A stretch of DNA of 41,288 bases. Source: CAZBBC01 sp964489835 (lineage in GTDB: Bacteria > Calditrichota > Calditrichia > JAJRVZ01). Shown here in pieces: positions 8,484-17,511 of the stretch; positions within the stretch are counted from its first letter, which is position 1; each line of letters begins with the position of its first letter. The notes beneath the pieces were generated by a model. It made no database searches, had not been told where the DNA came from, and worked only from the letters and a program-made list of their open reading frames with translations. A program made the translations under genes and the position numbers. Location of the stretch: contig CAZBBC010000025.1 in the NCBI GenBank assembly GCA_964489835.1, positions 1-41,288 on the forward strand. Reading direction: 5' to 3'.

Positions 8484-9088
8484 ATCAAATACCTCCATTG
8501 TATATAATGCTCTTTAATGATTGTCTGATTAATTCTTTACATCGTACAGGTTTACAAACAAAATATTGCATAAACCACGAAGATCACTGAGACCACGAAG
8601 AAAATGGTAAAAGAGTATTTAAATCCTAAATCAAATTTAGGCGTTCGCTTAAAATATTCAAAATTAAAGTTATTGAAAACAGATCATTTTTCTGCTCCGC
8701 TTTTAGTTGTTAACTAATGAGCATTACGTAGTTGAACATCTGGCGTTTATTATTCTCTTTCTTTTTCTTAAAATATTGAATATTTTTTCCCAAAACCTTC
8801 ACAATCTCAATCATGGCGGTGCTTCATAAGTGTCCGGTAAAAATTATATCACTTTAAAAAAAAGCGGATCTATTACATTCTAAGAAACCGATTGAATAGG
8901 TATTGATTACTTTGTATATTTAATAATTAAAGTATGCTTCTGTTTGATGATAAAAATATTTATTCTTCGTTTATTATTTATATAAATGGTTAGTGAAAGT
9001 ACCCTTTTCAGGGGTGTTCATCCTCTCATATAGAACCAATAGATTGATCCTAAGTGAACGAAAAAGAATACAAAAGTATTCTTGCGTT
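8484..9088. other. Gene-poor stretch with possible IS remnant
   Basis: No convincing gene. A 34-codon minus-strand open frame (8710-8814, starting MIEIVKVLGKNIQYF) has a lysine-rich tail and could be a gene remnant, but I cannot assign it. Next to it, at 8825-8842, is CATAAGTGTCCGGTAAAA, which recurs with two changes at 41235-41253. A 'cacgaag-atcactgag-accacgaag' direct repeat lies near 8578-8600. The 5' end of the MscS-type gene is lost in the gap starting at 9089. Confidence 0.4.
8825..8842. repeat. Dispersed 18-bp motif CATRAGTGTCCGGT, copy 1 (IS-end-like)
   Basis: CATAAGTGTCCGGTAAAA; the same motif with one substitution and one inserted T occurs at 41235-41253. Both lie in intergenic DNA. 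AGTGTCCGGTTAAAA-like strings are typical of insertion-sequence termini, but no transposase is present here. Confidence 0.35.
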
Positions 9089-9188
9089 NNNNNNNNNNNN
9101 NNNNNNNNNNNNNNNNNNNNNNNNNNNNNNNNNNNNNNNNNNNNNNNNNNNNNNNNNNNNNNNNNNNNNNNNNNNNNNNNNNNNNNNN
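9089..9188. other. Assembly gap (100 N)
   Basis: Exactly 100 N, the usual placeholder for unknown length. It removes the start of the MscS-type gene. Confidence 0.9.
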
Positions 9189-9586
9189 TTGCTGTCATCT
9201 TTTTTGCCAGTATTGAAGCGCTACGCATGCTCAATTTTAATAATGTTGCGGAATTGGTCACGGAATTCACAACATTCGCCGGACAAATTGTGTTTGGATT
9301 GATCATTTTTGGTGTTGGACTGTTTCTTGCCAATCTGGTTGCCGGCAGGGTGCGCGAAACCAGAACGGCACAGGCAGGATTGTATGCATGGCTCACTAAA
9401 ATTGCAATAATGGTTCTGGTCAGTGCCATGGCCTTACAGCAAATGGGATTTGCTGAGGACATCGTTATTACTGCTTTTGGTCTCGGTTTTGGTGCTGTTG
9501 CCGTCGCAGCAGCCATAGCCTTTGGCATTGGCAGTAAAGATATCGCGGCGCGGCAGATGGAAAAATGGGTTCAAAAATTTGAATAG
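9189..9586 (+). CDS. MscS-type small membrane protein (conserved TM-helix family), 5' end missing
   Basis: About 132 residues are visible after the gap. Two or three hydrophobic helices are clear (IVFGLIIFGVGLFLANLVAG; IAIMVLVSAMALQQMGF; a Gly/Ala-rich AFGLGFGAVAVAAAIAFGIG), ending in SKDIAARQMEKWVQKFE. This Gly/Ala-rich last helix is the pore-like signature of the mechanosensitive-channel TM-helix repeat family. The protein stops right after it and has no MscS beta domain, as in the short 'conserved TM helix' proteins. The start codon is inside or upstream of the gap: the pre-gap sequence open in this frame has no matching character. It is followed by the APC permease 125 nt downstream on the same strand. 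Confidence 0.65.
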
Positions 9587-9711
9587 AAAGAGTAATAATT
9601 AACGGGCGTGCAGTAAACGATTCTTTTAGTAACTACCCAAGATGTTATTTTTAAATATGGAAAACATAGTGGTGAGCAAGTTCATAAGATATTTCGGGAA
9701 TCGATAGAGTT

Positions 9712-11589
9712 ATGGCTGATATCAATTCAGAAAATGTAATAATACCGGTTAGAAAGCTGAAATCCATAGAGATTAAAGCACCGGCTGATGCTGTTCAGTT
9801 AAGGGAACTGCCGGCCACAGCGATTTGTGGTAATGATATCAGTTCGTCATGTCTCTATGTCTCCGCCTTATCCATTATTTATGCTGGAAAATATGCCTGG
9901 ATTGCTTTGTTAATTGTTGCGGGTGTCCTTTTTCTCTATCGTAAGATATACGGTGAGGTTGTTGGTGCTTTGCCTCTAAACGGAGGGGCTTATAATGCTT
10001 TGCTCAATACGACCAGTAAGTCAGTTGCCTCTTTGGCTGCCTGCCTCACACTTTTATCATATATGGCCACAGCCGTTATCTCTGCCAGTGAGGCCATGCA
10101 TTATGTACATGCCCTCTGGGATGGAATACCGATTGTCATAGCAACCGTTGCCCTGCTGTTATTTTTTATGTCTCTGACCATTGTTGGGATCGGGGAATCT
10201 TCCAGAGTAGCGGTTGTTATATTTATCACCCATTTACTCTCGCTTACTATTCTGGTCATTGCAGGGGGACTCTATATTGTTCAGAACGGTCTGGGGATTC
10301 TAAACGCAAATTATAGTATCCCTGTTGAAGGTGGGTTACCTATTGCTCTATTTTTCGGATTTTCAGCAGCAATGCTTGGTATTTCCGGATTTGAAAGTTC
10401 AGCCAATTTTGTAGAGGAGCAGGCGCCCGGTGTTTTTCCAAAAACACTGCGCAATATGTGGATTGTTGTTACTGTATTCAATCCGTTGATGGCTTTCCTG
10501 GCCCTGGCAATAATACCCATTCCGAATATTTCAGGACATCAAGAAGCATTGCTTGCCCATATGGGAGATGTTGCCAGTGGCCGATGGCTTTCCTGGATAA
10601 TTTCAATAGACGCTGCGTTGGTATTGAGTGGTGCCGTTCTCACCTCTTTTATCGGTGTCGGCGGACTGGTACAAAGGATGGCATTGGACCGTATTCTCCC
10701 TCAATTTTTACTCAAATTGAATAAAAATAATACGGCGTACCGTATTATGATTTTCTTTTTTCTTCTCTGTGTATCTATTCTATTGATAACTAGGGGTAAG
10801 TTAGGTGCCTTAGCTGGTGTCTATACCATTTCCTTTCTTTCTGTTATGGCCTTATTCGGCATTGGAAATGTTCTATTAAAAGTAAAACGTGCCCGTTTAC
10901 CCCGTCCGGAGCGTGCCGGCGCGATCGCTATTCTGATTGCGATCACGGCTGTCCTGACCGCTCTTGTCGGCAATGCGGTCATGAATCCCGCATATCTTGC
11001 AGTCTTTCTGGAATATTTTTTACCGACGATTGGTGTCATAGCGATTATGTTATATCGAACGACAATATTGAAAGGTGTCCTCCATCTATTAAGATACATT
11101 TCAGATAGGATACAACATATTGTATCTTTAGGAAATAAAACAATAAGAAAAATGATTGATGATATTAATGCCCAGGAATTTGTTTTTTTCACCAAAGATG
11201 ATAATGTATCTATTTTAAACCAGGTGATGATCTATGTGAGTCAGAATGAGCAAACACGTAAGCTGAAAATTGTAACTGTCTTGTCAGATACTAAGTCTAT
11301 TACACCTGGATTAGAACGTGATATTGAAGTTCTTGACCGGGCGTATCCTGATATTAAAATTGAGTTTATTAAAATGCCTGGGAATTTTGGTCCTGAGTTA
11401 ATAAAAAAATTATCGAAAGAGTGGCGGATTCCGCCTAATTTTATGTTCATCGGTTCACCGGGTGATCGTTTTCCNNNNNNNNNNNNNNNNNNNNNNNNNN
11501 NNNNNNNNNNNNNNNNNNNNNNNNNNNNNNNNNNNNNNNNNNNNNNNNNNNNNNNNNNNNNNNNNNNNNNNNNNTTCAATAATCAATAA
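9712..11589 (+). CDS. APC-superfamily amino acid permease with cytoplasmic C-terminal domain (gap near 3' end)
   Basis: A polytopic inner-membrane transporter of the amino acid-polyamine-organocation superfamily. The APC opening GNDISSSCLYVSA (about 40-52) and about 12 hydrophobic segments up to about residue 450 are visible, including GESSRVAVVIFITHLLSL and FGFSAAMLGISGFESSANF, the family's conserved unwound-helix region. The last ~150 residues (FVFFTKDDNVSILNQV..., FMFIGSPGDRF) form a soluble alpha/beta domain resembling the universal-stress-like tails of some APC transporters. A 100-N gap (11475-11574) interrupts that tail; FNNQ-stop at 11578-11589 is the right frame only if the gap length is a multiple of three, so the true C-terminus is uncertain. 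The substrate cannot be told. It converges on the M48 peptidase gene. Confidence 0.8.
   Translation: MADINSENVIIPVRKLKSIEIKAPADAVQLRELPATAICGNDISSSCLYVSALSIIYAGKYAWIALLIVAGVLFLYRKIYGEVVGALPLNGGAYNALLNTTSKSVASLAACLTLLSYMATAVISASEAMHYVHALWDGIPIVIATVALLLFFMSLTIVGIGESSRVAVVIFITHLLSLTILVIAGGLYIVQNGLGILNANYSIPVEGGLPIALFFGFSAAMLGISGFESSANFVEEQAPGVFPKTLRNMWIVVTVFNPLMAFLALAIIPIPNISGHQEALLAHMGDVASGRWLSWIISIDAALVLSGAVLTSFIGVGGLVQRMALDRILPQFLLKLNKNNTAYRIMIFFFLLCVSILLITRGKLGALAGVYTISFLSVMALFGIGNVLLKVKRARLPRPERAGAIAILIAITAVLTALVGNAVMNPAYLAVFLEYFLPTIGVIAIMLYRTTILKGVLHLLRYISDRIQHIVSLGNKTIRKMIDDINAQEFVFFTKDDNVSILNQVMIYVSQNEQTRKLKIVTVLSDTKSITPGLERDIEVLDRAYPDIKIEFIKMPGNFGPELIKKLSKEWRIPPNFMFIGSPGDRFXXXXXXXXXXXXXXXXXXXXXXXXXXXXXXXXXXFNNQ
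11475..11574. other. Assembly gap (100 N)
   Basis: Placeholder gap in the 3' end of the APC permease gene; true length unknown. Confidence 0.9.
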
Positions 11590-11612
11590 AAATAAAATCA
11601 AATATTTTTAAG

Positions 11613-12335
11613 CTAAATTTTAAAGTGATGGCGAATGTGGGCAATACGCTCAACGACAGGGGGGTGGGAGGAAAAATAATTAAAAATATCCGGTTTTTCC
11701 GAATTTGATTTATTTAATTTTTGTAATACATCAATTGCGGCCTGTGATTTATAGCCGGCGAGAGATAACAGCTGCACACCATATTTATCCGCTTCGAACT
11801 CTTTCTCCTGGGAATAGCCGTTTCGTATAAAACTGGCAATCGCCTGTTTGGCCAGACTGCCGACGGCCCCCTTTGTGCGGATATATTTCTCGAGCACCTG
11901 TAAAGAAAAATTGGACAGCATGCGGTTCAGCGGATGTTTAAGAATAACATGCATCATTTCATGCGAAAAGACATAAGCGAGTTGATCATGATTAGAGTCG
12001 CATAATTTGAGTAGACCATCGGTCATATATATAAACCCACCAGGCAGGGCAAATGCGTTTACATCTTTACTTACAACAATACTGAATTCAAATTTTCGTT
12101 TTTTATTGGTCAGACAATTGCAAAGTTTTTGATGCATTTCCGCAAGCAATTCTCTGATTTCTGCGTTATTTACCATTGGGTAATCTGCTGACATCTTTAT
12201 GGATAGCTCTTTCCCCACCAGATATTCAGATTCTATCGCTTTTTCTTTATCTGCGAAAAATGAATGATAAATCCATTTTCCTTTTCGTATCGAGGGACCG
12301 GCTTTGTGGCCCAGATATCTGAAAATTTTTTCCAT
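11613..12335 (-). CDS. M48-family zinc metallopeptidase
   Basis: A 240-residue Ste24/Oma1-type metallopeptidase. HEMMH at 125-129 is the HExxH zinc and catalytic motif; EKEFEADKYG (177-186) supplies the third zinc ligand, probably E179, with the conserved ExEAD pattern; VNAFALPGGFIYMTDGLL (92-109) is the hallmark strand before the active helix, and SSHPPVVERI the C-terminal signature. There is no signal peptide or lipobox, unlike BepA/LoiP-type relatives, so it may act in the cytoplasm or at the inner membrane; a short 'SIRKGKWIYHSFF' N-terminal segment might associate with membrane. The start at 12335 has AGGTAGGG upstream. It converges with the APC gene. Likely role: protein quality control. 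Confidence 0.85.
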   Translation of the reverse strand: MEKIFRYLGHKAGPSIRKGKWIYHSFFADKEKAIESEYLVGKELSIKMSADYPMVNNAEIRELLAEMHQKLCNCLTNKKRKFEFSIVVSKDVNAFALPGGFIYMTDGLLKLCDSNHDQLAYVFSHEMMHVILKHPLNRMLSNFSLQVLEKYIRTKGAVGSLAKQAIASFIRNGYSQEKEFEADKYGVQLLSLAGYKSQAAIDVLQKLNKSNSEKPDIFNYFSSHPPVVERIAHIRHHFKI

Positions 12336-12458
12336 CGACCCTACCTGAAATGTCCGACAATCAAATTTAAGAAATAAATGCCATTTGTATCCAGTAAATC
12401 CTGTTATTCTGTCTAAAATTAAAATGTTTTGGGATCATATGATAAAAACTATAAATAC

Positions 12459-15400
12459 TTATTTTTTTAAAAATAATTTATTAGCTGGAATATCTTGTTT
12501 CTTAAATCCCGGACCTTCGATCATCACATTGATTGATTCTGTTCCGGTGTTCTCATAATAAAGAACTTTGATAAAATACCGTCCCTTTTTAAGATCTATA
12601 ACGCCCTGATCAACCCGTTTTCCGGAGTAACCGGCGTTGTCAACAACCGGCTGATCATCTATATAGAGTACACTGCCGTCATTGGCAGATGAATAAAATG
12701 TGTAGCTCCCGTCCTGATCTATTTCGATAAAGCTCTCAAATATGATCGCAACGTGATCTTCCCGTTTTTTTATGTCACCTACATTAAATTGAAAAGTGCG
12801 GCCGGTAGATACCTGCTTTAGATCCTGCAGATCAGGTTTGTCTTCCCATTGCCCTTCGTACACGGAAAATCCGATTCCATTCAACTCAGGATCGACAAAT
12901 CTAATCATTTCTGCTTTGGTGAAAGCAGGGTAATAGCCTTCTTTAAAGGCCCTGGCTTTGACGATCGTGTTGTCAAATAACGAAAACGATCCGGTATATT
13001 TTATTGAATTTTGATCCGGTTCCGTTCCGTCAACCGTATAATAAATATCTGCTCCATCTGTAGCCGATTGAATGGAGATGACTGCTTTTTCCGGTTTGAG
13101 GAAAAGCGTATTTGCCGGAGTAATCAGTGGCGTTGAAACATGGACCGGTTTAACCAGTTTTAGGATGTTTTTTGAGACAAACGCATATTTCCCTGATCCA
13201 ATTTTGTAAACAGCCCTTCCATTGTCCATTTTTATAAATGCAATACCATTTTCTTTTTTAGGGGTCTTTCCGCTTTCTTGCACTCCCGTAATATCACTGG
13301 CAGGCAGATAGAGTGTTGCCGTTGTATTTGCCGGTATTTCGATCTTTAAATGCAGATCATCGTTATCCAGATGCCACTGACTGGAAATAAGGCCGTAGAG
13401 GGACTCAAACCCGGCATTGGCAGAGGTTAAATCACCACAAATGGTTGGTTTGATAATCATATGTTTAAATCCCGGATTTAGAGGATCGGGATTAATGCCG
13501 GCAAGTGCCTTATAAAACCAGCGTATTACACTCCCGTACATCGGATGGCTATGAGAATGCCCGCCATTCCAGTTTTCCCATAAAGTTGTTGCTCCTTTAC
13601 CAATAATATAATCGCCATACCCGGGATAATCCCGCTGGTCCATCACTGTGTATGCCATATCTTCCCGGTTATATTGAGTCAGGACCTCGAGCATCAACGG
13701 TGTGGCCAGAATGCCGGTATCCAAATGGCCTTTATTTTTTAGAATATTTTTGATCATACTTTCCAGTACACCGCTGGTTTGATTTTCCGGAACCATCCCA
13801 AAGGCCAGCGGAAAGACATCTGCTCCCTGCCGGCTGGTCCAATATCTCTTCTCATTTTTATTATAGTATTTTTTGTTGACGGCACTTTTAATGGTATCGG
13901 CCAGTTCTGAGAAATAATAGCTGTCCTGAGGATATCCGAGAATATTAGCAACATCAGACATGATCGTTGTGATATAATAGTAATAACAGGTATTGACCAG
14001 AGGCGGAGGGATTTCAATATTACCGGGTGTTGCCCAATCACCGAGGCACCAGCCGTCCGGTTCCTCCCGTACCACAATGCCGTCCTTATCGGTGCGCGTT
14101 CCCAAGTAGGTAATCCATTGTTTCATCCCAGTATAATGCTGCCGCAGGATATCGGTATCACCATAATAGATATAGTAGAACCAGGGGACACTGACATAGG
14201 CCGAACCCCATGCAGGCCCACCGCCGCCCCCACCAAAAGGCGCCGTGTGCGGCACAAACCCGGTTACTTTATTGCGGGCATCGTCCATATCGTTAATCCA
14301 TTTGCGATAAAATTGGGTCATATCAAAATTAAATATGGACGGTTCGACTAAAATTTGACCGTCCCCGGTATAACCCAGCCGTTCCCGGTGTGGACAATCA
14401 CTGCTGAGATTACCATGAAAATTACCTAATTGTGTCCAGAGGTAGTTCTGATAGATCTTGTTAAAAAGCGCATTGGAACAGTTGAAATATCCAACGGTAT
14501 CGACTGCTGTATTTACAACTCTGCCTTCAATAGCATCAATCGTCAATGGTACAGATACACCACTAACTTCCACTTCCCGAAAGGCATGCCAGGTAAATCG
14601 GGGTTCAAACACTTCAATCCCATCCCCCTTAAGGATATACTTATCCTTTTGGCGATAATCATTTCCCAATTCTTCGATATAGCGAAGGGTAACCTCGTCC
14701 CCTCTGTTCCCGTGTATTTTTAAGCGTACCCAACCGGAGATCATTTGTCCCAGATCGAAAAGATAAACGCCCTCTGACAGACTGGAGAGGGAGGTGGGAC
14801 GGATTGTTTTTATTACTTTATCTGCCGCTGCCAGCTGCGATTCTAATTTTCCGGTTGGGAATCTGACCAGTTGTGCATTTTTCCATTGGGACTGATCAAA
14901 GCCGGATCGATTCCAGCCCTCTAATTCCCGTCTGGCATCATAATACTCACCGCTAAAAATACCGTTGTGAATAATCGGGCCGGTTGATACCTTCCACGAA
15001 TCATCGCTGGTGATCAGTTTTCGTTCCCCATTTTCATAGTCAATTTCTATTTGAAGAATAAATCGCGGTGTATCATACCACATCCATCCTTCTGCCCGGC
15101 GATCCCGTTGGTTGTACCAGCCATTTCCAAGGACTATACCGGCGGTATTCCGGTCGCGTATTAGATGATCCGTTATATCAAAGGTATTATAAAATACCCG
15201 TGTACCTGATTGATCATCGTAAGGGTAGAGTAATTCCCGTAAATTACGTTTGTCGTAATTGGTCTGGCTTGGTGCAAGAACCTGGTCACCGACTTTTTTA
15301 CCATTTAAATAGAGTTCATAGTAACCCAAACCACTCACATACGCCCGTGCTGATTTTATTTCTTTTTTAAGTTCAAATTCTTTTCTAAAATAAGGGGCTG

Positions 15401-15914
15401 CTCCGGTTTCCGGTGAATCGGGATTTGTATCCTCGGATTCACCGATCCATTTTGCGATCCATTCAGCAGGATCCAGCATGCTCATTTCCCATTTTGCGAT
15501 TTCGCTCCATTTAGAACGATTGCCCGCCTGATCCCAGACACGAACTTTCCAATAGATTTGCATGCGTGATTTAAGTTTTTTGCCGGCATAGCGAATGTGA
15601 ATATTCTGATCGGATTCTAATTTACCCGTATCCCAAAGGTCTCCGATATCGGCATTGATATTTTTTTCTGAACTGGCAGCCAGAACCTGATAGGCTAATT
15701 GTACCTGATTTCGTTTTTCAGAAACCAGATTCCAGCTGAGTCGCGGGGAGGGATCGTCAATCCCCAGCGGATCCTTTAAATATTCGCAGCGAAGATTTAC
15801 CGGATGAATGGATAATTCATCTTCATTCTGGAATGGCGGATTACTCTTTAATGGTTTTGATAAAAGTGAGAAAAAGAAAGTTAAAAAAATGAACAGACTG
15901 TTAATCTTCATCAT
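12459..15914 (-). CDS. Secreted multidomain alpha-L-rhamnosidase (GH78) with CHB_HEX-like and PA14 C-terminal modules
   Basis: An 1151-residue exported enzyme expected to release terminal alpha-L-rhamnose from pectic or glycosidic substrates. Order: signal peptide (1-24), fibronectin-like start (VNLRCEYLKDPLGID, about 38-52), Bac_rhamnosid_N carbohydrate-binding region (about 175-350), a second beta domain (about 355-465), and the (alpha/alpha)6 catalytic barrel (about 470-820). The barrel has SDCPHRERLGYTGDG around D506 and E511 (family general-acid region) and TTLWENWNGG with E780 (general-base position). Then follow a beta-sandwich, a chitobiase-type module (DGADIYYTVDGTEP, about 965-1000) and a PA14 module (about 1010-1151; SYTFYSSANDGSVLYIDDQ). 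The extra C-terminal modules are longer than a typical GH78. ATG at 15914 or 15911 follows AAGGAA. A LacI-type palindrome lies about 207 nt upstream. Confidence 0.93.
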   Translation of the reverse strand: MMKINSLFIFLTFFFSLLSKPLKSNPPFQNEDELSIHPVNLRCEYLKDPLGIDDPSPRLSWNLVSEKRNQVQLAYQVLAASSEKNINADIGDLWDTGKLESDQNIHIRYAGKKLKSRMQIYWKVRVWDQAGNRSKWSEIAKWEMSMLDPAEWIAKWIGESEDTNPDSPETGAAPYFRKEFELKKEIKSARAYVSGLGYYELYLNGKKVGDQVLAPSQTNYDKRNLRELLYPYDDQSGTRVFYNTFDITDHLIRDRNTAGIVLGNGWYNQRDRRAEGWMWYDTPRFILQIEIDYENGERKLITSDDSWKVSTGPIIHNGIFSGEYYDARRELEGWNRSGFDQSQWKNAQLVRFPTGKLESQLAAADKVIKTIRPTSLSSLSEGVYLFDLGQMISGWVRLKIHGNRGDEVTLRYIEELGNDYRQKDKYILKGDGIEVFEPRFTWHAFREVEVSGVSVPLTIDAIEGRVVNTAVDTVGYFNCSNALFNKIYQNYLWTQLGNFHGNLSSDCPHRERLGYTGDGQILVEPSIFNFDMTQFYRKWINDMDDARNKVTGFVPHTAPFGGGGGGPAWGSAYVSVPWFYYIYYGDTDILRQHYTGMKQWITYLGTRTDKDGIVVREEPDGWCLGDWATPGNIEIPPPLVNTCYYYYITTIMSDVANILGYPQDSYYFSELADTIKSAVNKKYYNKNEKRYWTSRQGADVFPLAFGMVPENQTSGVLESMIKNILKNKGHLDTGILATPLMLEVLTQYNREDMAYTVMDQRDYPGYGDYIIGKGATTLWENWNGGHSHSHPMYGSVIRWFYKALAGINPDPLNPGFKHMIIKPTICGDLTSANAGFESLYGLISSQWHLDNDDLHLKIEIPANTTATLYLPASDITGVQESGKTPKKENGIAFIKMDNGRAVYKIGSGKYAFVSKNILKLVKPVHVSTPLITPANTLFLKPEKAVISIQSATDGADIYYTVDGTEPDQNSIKYTGSFSLFDNTIVKARAFKEGYYPAFTKAEMIRFVDPELNGIGFSVYEGQWEDKPDLQDLKQVSTGRTFQFNVGDIKKREDHVAIIFESFIEIDQDGSYTFYSSANDGSVLYIDDQPVVDNAGYSGKRVDQGVIDLKKGRYFIKVLYYENTGTESINVMIEGPGFKKQDIPANKLFLKK

Positions 15915-16120
15915 AACATTCCTTTTTATTTAATAGGATGAGGATACATCATGCTCTGATTATAGCAGTAATTGAATTTTGAAACCAAGAATAATAAAAA
16001 ATGTTTGTTGGTATCATTTCGTTACCTGTTGAAATCTAGGTGATCTTTAAAATATTATTTATCCTATCCAGACTTTTTGCTTACAATTTAATTAAAAAGT
16101 AATTATGAAATAAGTATAAT

Positions 16121-16130
16121 TAAGCGCTTA
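16121..16130. promoter_or_regulatory. LacI-family-type operator palindrome TAAGCGCTTA upstream of GH78
   Basis: A perfect 10-bp palindrome with the AAGCGCTT core characteristic of LacI/GalR-family operators. It lies in AT-rich non-coding DNA about 207 nt upstream of the rhamnosidase start on the minus strand. No LacI-family gene is in the window, so a regulator encoded elsewhere is inferred. Confidence 0.45.
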
Positions 16131-16160
16131 CTCTTATTTTTTGATCCGATACAGGGGTAA

Positions 16161-16477
16161 AGTTATAGCGGGGAAGAGTCGAATAAAACCGGGATTCTGC
16201 CGGGTGATGTTGATGCATTGATTTCAGAAATAAGCGACTTGCCTCATTTGCGAATTCAGGGCTTAATGACCATGGGGGGCCCCGCTTTGGTAATCCGGAG
16301 GACGCCAGACCCTATTTTAAGGCCACAAAGAATGCATTCGATCGTTTGAGCCGTGAGGGGATACCCACTGTGGAAATGCGCTATCTTTCCATGGGCATGA
16401 GCAATAGCTACCATATTGCTATAGAGGAAGGAGCCAATATTGTTCGTATCGGTACTAAATTGTTTGGTGGGAGATAA
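16161..16477 (+). pseudogene. YggS/PLPBP-family (PLP homeostasis) pseudogene, 5'-truncated and frameshifted
   Basis: Two overlapping frames give the C-terminal half of a YggS protein, the PLP-binding homeostasis family. The first frame from 16161 reads SGEESNKTGILPGDVDAL...LRIQGLMTMGGP. At the GGGGGGCCCC run near 16273-16282 the frame must shift, after which GNPEDARPYFKATKNAF and the family signature YLSMGMSNSYHIAIEEGA / IVRIGTKLFGGR-stop follow. The N-terminal half, including the PLP lysine, is missing. The signature makes the family call firm; the product cannot be functional. It is one of several decayed genes between 16 and 22 kb. Confidence 0.85.
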
Positions 16478-16499
16478 CGGAAATTTGGGCACTTGTTCA

Positions 16500-16666
16500 C
16501 GATATCGTAGATAGTCATCACCAACCTGAAAATTATTAGCCCTATTACAAAACTGATGGCATGAAACCATGGATTAGTGAGCCACGTGTTGAAGAGATGA
16601 ATCCAGCCAAAGACCGGCCACACTTCCACCGACCATCATAAATACCCAAATTAAAATACGTACCAT
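16500..16666 (-). pseudogene. N-terminal remnant of a small membrane protein, possibly ICMT-like methyltransferase
   Basis: ATG at 16666 opens MVRILIWVFMMVGGSVAGLWL and then hits a stop. The neighbouring frame continues sensibly with LFNTWLTNPWFHAISFVIGLIIFRLV, so a frameshift sits near 16585-16605. The NPWFHxISFxIGLIxxRLV pattern resembles the start of isoprenylcysteine carboxylmethyltransferase-like proteins; the rest of such a gene is absent. It follows the SAM methyltransferase stop by only 12 nt, so it was probably the distal gene of that transcript. Family assignment is tentative. Confidence 0.4.
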
Positions 16667-16678
16667 TTAAGAACCTAA

Positions 16679-17329
16679 TCATTCTTTCTCTGCTATCAGA
16701 AGACGTACATATTTTTTAAACCAAAAGTGTTCATTGAAATTACCAAAACCTGCCTCGGTTAAAATCTGTTTCCAGTCGCGTTCAACAAAATCGAAAGCAT
16801 ATTTACATTCGAAGGTTTTAAACAGAACCCGATATTGAAATGGCATGTCTTTCAGCTTAAACTGACTGAAATCCAGAAGACAAAAACGACCGCCCGGTTT
16901 AAGATTATTGAAAATATTTTGCATCACTTTGAGACGTACCTCATGGGGGAAGCCGTGCAGGACAAAACTCATAAAAACCGTATCAAAGGGCTTTTCTTCC
17001 GTAAAGGGAATGTCTACGCGCTGATTTCTGTACTCTACATTGTTAAAAGCAGCGCAATTTCTTTTAAACTGATTGCCCATTTCTTCGGAAATATCCATGC
17101 CGGTAATATGTCCGGTATCTCCGGTATATTCATGCATTAAGCGAGTGTTTCGCCCTGTCCCGCAACCAAGATCCAGGATGTGTTCATCGGGTTGAATGTT
17201 CATGGATTCTATTGCCGATTTAATGAATTTAGTATAAACACCTGCTGATATAATATTGAGAGTGAGGTCATAGTAGCGTGCTGAAAGTCCCTGGACTTCC
17301 ACGTGTGAATCCGGATATATTTTTGTCAT
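16679..17329 (-). CDS. Class I SAM-dependent methyltransferase (UbiE/Methyltransf_11-like)
   Basis: A 216-residue cytoplasmic methyltransferase. Motif I HILDLGCGTGRNTRL (about 50-64) binds SAM, ITGMDIS (about 75-82) ends strand 2 with the ribose-binding Asp, PFDTVFMSFVLHGFP (about 113-127) is motif IV, and NLKPGGRFCLLDFSQF (about 142-158) is post-motif III. The order and the LKPGG turn are typical of the UbiE/Methyltransf_11 group, whose substrates range from quinones and lipids to small metabolites. No substrate is evident. The next gene on the same strand upstream is the DUF89 protein with its short coupled ORF; downstream lies the decayed membrane-protein fragment. Confidence 0.85.
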   Translation of the reverse strand: MTKIYPDSHVEVQGLSARYYDLTLNIISAGVYTKFIKSAIESMNIQPDEHILDLGCGTGRNTRLMHEYTGDTGHITGMDISEEMGNQFKRNCAAFNNVEYRNQRVDIPFTEEKPFDTVFMSFVLHGFPHEVRLKVMQNIFNNLKPGGRFCLLDFSQFKLKDMPFQYRVLFKTFECKYAFDFVERDWKQILTEAGFGNFNEHFWFKKYVRLLIAEKE

Positions 17330-17391
17330 CGCTTTATTTCCTTTATAAGTATGTGATAAAGATTACGGCTCTACGGCCGGAATGACAATAA

Positions 17392-17511
17392 TTATAGGTC
17401 TATAATATTAGCAGGAGCATCGTGAATCGCATCCTGTGCTAACCAGTTTTTTGCATAAACTTCAATCAATCTGAGCAATTCCTGGTGTGAGAAATTTTGA
17501 ATTTGATCCAT
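17392..17511 (-). pseudogene. 39-codon remnant translationally coupled to the DUF89 gene (DUF6125-like N-terminus)
   Basis: MDQIQNFSHQELLRLIEVYA then KNWLAQD... reads to a stop at 17392. Its start overlaps the stop of the DUF89 gene (TAATG). The opening matches what I remember of proteins that begin 'LSREELIELIEDYAKNWLAHDGLWFQ' (DUF6125 type); here the similarity stops at the 'HDGLWFQ' point, as if the remainder had been deleted. Either a remnant or a genuine small coupled peptide. Confidence 0.45.

Noticed and set aside
8710..8814. 34-codon minus-strand ORF (MIEIVKVLGKNIQ...)
   Set aside because: Lysine-rich and possibly a remnant, but with no recognisable family or clear binding site, so not called as a gene.
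8993..9088. Pre-gap residues as the N-terminus of the MscS-type protein
   Set aside because: The segment before the gap has no membrane character or family match; the gap length is unknown, so the frame join is arbitrary.
13754..14077. Antisense and shifted frames inside GH78 and other long genes
   Set aside because: Shadow frames of well-supported genes with no family patterns of their own.
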